Positions 39,279-41,888 of a stretch of DNA of 41,888 nt are shown in pieces. Each line of letters opens with the position of its first letter. Position 1 is the first letter of the stretch. The DNA is from Streptomyces rishiriensis (GTDB lineage: Bacteria > Actinomycetota > Actinomycetes > Streptomycetales > Streptomycetaceae), in NCBI RefSeq assembly GCF_003112535.1, contig NZ_BEWA01000035.1, positions 1 through 41,888 on the forward strand, read 5' to 3'. Below the pieces are notes generated by a model. It was given only the letters and a program-made list of their open reading frames with translations. It made no database searches and was not told the origin of the DNA. The position numbers were made by a program, and so were the translations under genes.

Positions 39279-39949
39279 TCTCGGCACAGGCATGGGCGGA
39301 TGCTCGACTCCTGTGGGACTACCACTTCATGCGCCATGACCTACGACCGTGTTCGGTGGCGGTGGGGCTAGGCAGTCACGACCTCGGTGTGGCTGACGTG
39401 ACAGCCGAGCTGTACCACCAGGGCATGGCGCCAGCCATCGTCTTCACGGGCGCCACCAGCCCCACGACCCGCGCGCGCATGCCGCGCGGTGAAGCTGTCC
39501 ACTATCGCGAGCGGGCGTTGCAGCTAGGGGTGCCCGAGTCCGCGGTACTCCTGGAACCGTGTGCGACGAACACCGGCGAGAACATCGAGTTCACGAAAGC
39601 GGTGCTGGCAGAGGCTGACGTCATGGTCTCGTCCGTCCTGCTCGTGAGCAAGCCGTACGAAGAGCGGCGCTCGTACGGCATGATGCGGAAGCTCTGGCCC
39701 GAGGTCGAAGTGGTGTGCGCTTCTACGCCGATGGGCTTGGAGGAGTACGCCGACTCCATCGGAGACGCTCGCATGGTGATCGACATGATCGTGGGCGCCC
39801 TGCAACGAGTGCTCGCTTTCCCAAGGTTGGGCCTGGCCATCGAGCAGGACGTGCCAGACACCGTCGTAGCCGCCTTTGAGCGGCTGTGCATTGAAGGCTT
39901 CACTAGCCGACTCATGCCGGCTGACGTTGCTGCCCGCCCCGGCACGTGA
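39275..39949 (+). CDS. YdcF-like (DUF218) protein coupled to the AICE repressor
   Basis: 224 aa. The ATG overlaps the repressor stop by four bases. The DUF218 core is visible: VAVGLGSHDLGVADVTAELYHQG, IVFTGATS, AVHYRERALQLGVPESAVLLEP, TNTGENIEFTKAVL and SSVLLVSKPYEERRSY. YdcF proteins bind S-adenosylmethionine or nucleotides; DUF218 relatives act in vancomycin-resistance and envelope functions, but the role here is unknown. In pSAM2 a Nudix hydrolase (Pif) that affects transfer immunity has a comparable place near the repressor. A signalling or immunity role is a speculation from that position. Confidence 0.85.
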   Translation: MISAQAWADARLLWDYHFMRHDLRPCSVAVGLGSHDLGVADVTAELYHQGMAPAIVFTGATSPTTRARMPRGEAVHYRERALQLGVPESAVLLEPCATNTGENIEFTKAVLAEADVMVSSVLLVSKPYEERRSYGMMRKLWPEVEVVCASTPMGLEEYADSIGDARMVIDMIVGALQRVLAFPRLGLAIEQDVPDTVVAAFERLCIEGFTSRLMPADVAARPGT

Positions 39950-40346
39950 TGCCAGGGCGGGCAGTAGCCTGCCTGAGCTTCGTTCTGCACTTTTCCTGCC
40001 TCATCAAGCCCCGGCTGCGCTCGGCTCCGCCGGGCGCGCTGCGGGCGACGCTCCTGCCTCAGGCCCGCTCCGCCCGCGCTGCACCGACGCGCGCCCACTG
40101 GTGGATGGGGCCCGATAGACGTGAGGCGATCACCGCGTACGCGACGGTCAGAACTGTGCCTCCGGCGAGGGATCGGCCGGCACCGGGATGGAGGGGGCAC
40201 CGTCGCCGACCGCGGGCCCGTTGTGGCGGATGCTGGGGGCTCCCATCTCGCACACCATCGACCCACGCAGAGCCGAGCAGACGTCGCGCTACCGACAGCG
40301 CGCCGCACTCTGAGTTCGGCCGGCCCAGCGTGCAATCGAACAATGT
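39950..40346. other. Intergenic region with no recognised gene
   Basis: 397 bases between the YdcF-like gene and the convergent DUF262 gene. The part at about 40010-40095 is dense in CGGCTGCG/CCGCCGGGC-type short inverted repeats, which may include a terminator for the YdcF gene. I see no tRNA, no good ORF and no clear att repeat. The right end of the AICE may lie here or further right. Confidence 0.4.
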
Positions 40347-41774
40347 CTAGTCGGCATCTTGCTGCAGTTCATCTACGGGATCCCAGCGTGCACCCTTTGC
40401 ACGATTGCAGGCGCGGTGCAGGAGCTGACCGTTTCCTTCGACCGTTTCGCCACCCTTCGAGAAGGGCACGATGTGATCAACCTCGGATTCTTCGAAGATC
40501 AGGGGCTTGTCACACTCCGGACATTCTCTGTCTTCGGCGGCCGTCTTGTCCCACAAATTCTGTTTCTGCTGCAAAGTGAAAAATCGCTGCCGCCTGCCTT
40601 CTGGGACACCTGAAAGCGCCAGGCGGATGGCCGCTTCATACCGCGAAAAGCGAAACTCGACGTTAGGCTTCCCTGTGGTGCCACGTTGAATTGCGTCGTT
40701 GAATCGCTCGTTGTAGACGTGTAGCCGCTGAGCGGCGTCGATAATTTCGAGCCGGTGGTCTTTGAGTGCCGTATCGAATGCCCCGGCATCCTTGAAGCCG
40801 TAGCGCGAGTGGTCGAGAAAAGCCCAGACTTGGGCTTCCATGAGTGCGCGATTGAGATTCCGAGCCCACTCGCCGAGACTGTGGTCTGGGATCCTATACG
40901 GCCGGAATCTGAGCTCTCCGAAAACGTCGATTACACGTACGAGAGCCTTCTCGACGATCTTGCATCTGCGCTCTCTGGACTGCGGATCCTCACTCTTCCC
41001 TATCGTCATCTCATCGTTAAGGAACTGATTGAGCCGCTTGTTAGGGAAGTCCATGTACCCGCGGCGCTGGTAAGCCAGCAGACGAGAAAGATATTCAACG
41101 TCTTTCATGCGCTTCCACTCTGCCTCAGTTACCCGCAGTTTCTCCTTGAGCTTTTCTGCGTAGCCCTTGATTTCATTCAGGTATTCGCTGTGGTGCACGG
41201 CATTGCGCAGTTCCTGGTCCGACAGGACGGTGCTTCTCTGATTGAGCCGCTTGAACAGTTCAAATTTGTCGGCGCGTGAGGTTATAGGGATCGTAGCGGT
41301 CGACAACTTGAAGTTTTTGAAGGCGGCCTTTAGTATCGGCTTCAGATCGACAAAACGCTTCCCGCGAAGTTCATCCACGACCGAGTCGTCAGGCATCGTC
41401 AACGTCCCATCGTAAAACTCTTTAAGGGAAGTGAGTCTTTGTTGACCGTCGACGACCTCACGAACAGGAACCTGCTCTCCATCTATGTCGAGTTCGGCAT
41501 CTGCCAGGTAGATGAGAGGGAGGGGTAGGCCAAGGAATACTGACTCAATCAGCGCGGATTTCTTCTTGCGATCCCAGAATGCCCGTCGTTGATATGAGGG
41601 CTGAAGGATGATTGAGCCGTCCTGGATAGAACCCAGCACGGACAGGACCGTTTCGGTGACGGGCGTTACGATCTGCGGCTGCTGGCCGATCTTGATCATG
41701 CCGGCCGTGCTGACGTCTTCAACCTGGTCGCTCGGGTCTTCGGTGATCTCTTCCAGGTCATCGCGATCTGCCAT
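40347..41774 (-). CDS. DUF262-HNH protein, putative anti-phage restriction factor
   Basis: 475 aa from the ATG at 41774, which has no clear ribosome site; a start at Met26 (MIKIGQQPQ) is possible. The DUF262 domain (about 40-330) shows LQPSYQRRAFWDRKKKSALI and the nucleotide-hydrolysis signature VVDGQQRLTSL (DGQQR at 109-113), as in GmrS/GmrD and SspE. The C-terminal HNH nuclease spans about 418-466: CPEC, EVDHIVPFSKGG (Asp433-His434), then NGQLLHRACNRAKG, with a His in place of one usual Cys. Two hand-counted 60-base lines are 55% and 48% GC, far below the neighbours, so recent transfer is likely. The family is linked to restriction of modified or unmodified phage DNA. No partner gene is visible within the window. 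Confidence 0.88.
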   Translation of the reverse strand: MADRDDLEEITEDPSDQVEDVSTAGMIKIGQQPQIVTPVTETVLSVLGSIQDGSIILQPSYQRRAFWDRKKKSALIESVFLGLPLPLIYLADAELDIDGEQVPVREVVDGQQRLTSLKEFYDGTLTMPDDSVVDELRGKRFVDLKPILKAAFKNFKLSTATIPITSRADKFELFKRLNQRSTVLSDQELRNAVHHSEYLNEIKGYAEKLKEKLRVTEAEWKRMKDVEYLSRLLAYQRRGYMDFPNKRLNQFLNDEMTIGKSEDPQSRERRCKIVEKALVRVIDVFGELRFRPYRIPDHSLGEWARNLNRALMEAQVWAFLDHSRYGFKDAGAFDTALKDHRLEIIDAAQRLHVYNERFNDAIQRGTTGKPNVEFRFSRYEAAIRLALSGVPEGRRQRFFTLQQKQNLWDKTAAEDRECPECDKPLIFEESEVDHIVPFSKGGETVEGNGQLLHRACNRAKGARWDPVDELQQDAD

Positions 41775-41888
41775 AGACGTGAACTTAGCCTAGCGGAGGC
41801 TCTGTTGGGCAGCTCTGCCGTCGCGTCCTCAGCTCACCTAGGCGCACACCTCCTTCAGCTGGGCCGTCCGAGGCTGGTCAGTGCCGAC

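Larger units (their letters stand above)
26910..39949. mobile_element. Integrated actinomycete integrative and conjugative element (AICE), prim-pol type
   Basis: The set int, xis, prim-pol plus helicase replication genes, FtsK/TraB translocase, Spd-like membrane proteins and a divergent KorSA-like GntR gene is the standard AICE complement: integration, autonomous double-stranded DNA transfer by one translocase, spread, and repression. It belongs to the class with a bifunctional primase-polymerase rather than RepSA or RepAM. Limits given are the outermost recognised element genes. The true ends are unknown because I found neither a tRNA gene nor a direct repeat pairing the two sides. The nuclease gene at 25606 and the DUF262 gene at 40347 may be inside. 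Confidence 0.85.

Noticed and set aside
40010..40095. Streptomyces telomere-like palindromes
   Set aside because: Short CGGCTGCG/CCGCCGGGC inverted repeats look similar, but this is an internal site and no ordered palindrome series is present.

Overview
The window is a piece of a Streptomyces-type chromosome. Coding DNA is very GC-rich with strong third-position G/C bias, GTG starts are common, and the order pepA - lpdA - sucB(E2) - GntR - aceE ... lipB - lipA - ... - RDD - glnA is the one I recall from Streptomyces chromosomes. A GlnR-type box in front of glnA and an NsdA-like HTH/TPR regulator fit the same assignment.

Bases 1-25,500 are core chromosome. A secreted GH114 lipoprotein is followed by leucyl aminopeptidase and a 2-oxoacid dehydrogenase/lipoate block: lpdA (E3), a double-lipoyl E2 and homodimeric-type aceE (E1), the last with a GntR/FCD regulator just upstream and palindromes in its leader. 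About 10 kb later lipB and lipA make the lipoyl cofactor that E2 needs. Between them lie a WYL regulator, a DUF4240-like protein, a PGRP-type amidase, a MarP-like membrane serine protease, a GNAT enzyme, a TIGR01777 epimerase-like protein, an FAD amine-oxidase-like protein and an HTH/TPR regulator. Then come a small conserved protein, a DUF4191-like membrane protein, an RDD protein and glnA with its terminator.

Bases 25,540-26,860 are a transition. They hold a gene of lower GC that I read as a modified-DNA-sensing (SRA/YDG-like) domain fused to a PD-(D/E)XK nuclease, and a small membrane-peptide ORF.

Bases about 26,900-39,950 are an actinomycete integrative and conjugative element (AICE) of the prim-pol replication type. 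Reading leftwards from its control region it has a tightly coupled operon (small protein, coiled-coil protein, DUF2637/Spd-like membrane protein with a long coiled coil, PP-loop PAPS-reductase-like enzyme, four-TM Spd-like protein, conserved transfer protein, FtsK/TraB translocase). This is followed by a small membrane protein, a prim-pol, a P-loop ATPase/helicase, an Xis and a tyrosine integrase. Divergent from this set are a KorSA-like GntR repressor, with three copies of an AGTCCTAGGACT-type palindrome in front of it, and a translationally coupled YdcF-like protein. A 207-base cluster of thirteen GTGACGC/GCGTCAC heptamers lies between xis and the helicase and is a candidate replication origin. 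A repeat cluster just downstream of tra is a candidate clt transfer locus.

Bases 40,347-41,774 carry a DUF262-HNH gene of clearly lower GC, a family linked to anti-phage restriction. The AICE or its edges thus carry three genes that may act on modified or foreign DNA (SRA-like/PD-(D/E)XK nuclease, PP-loop sulfur-chemistry enzyme, DUF262-HNH). I found no tRNA gene or att repeat, so the element's exact ends are not fixed.
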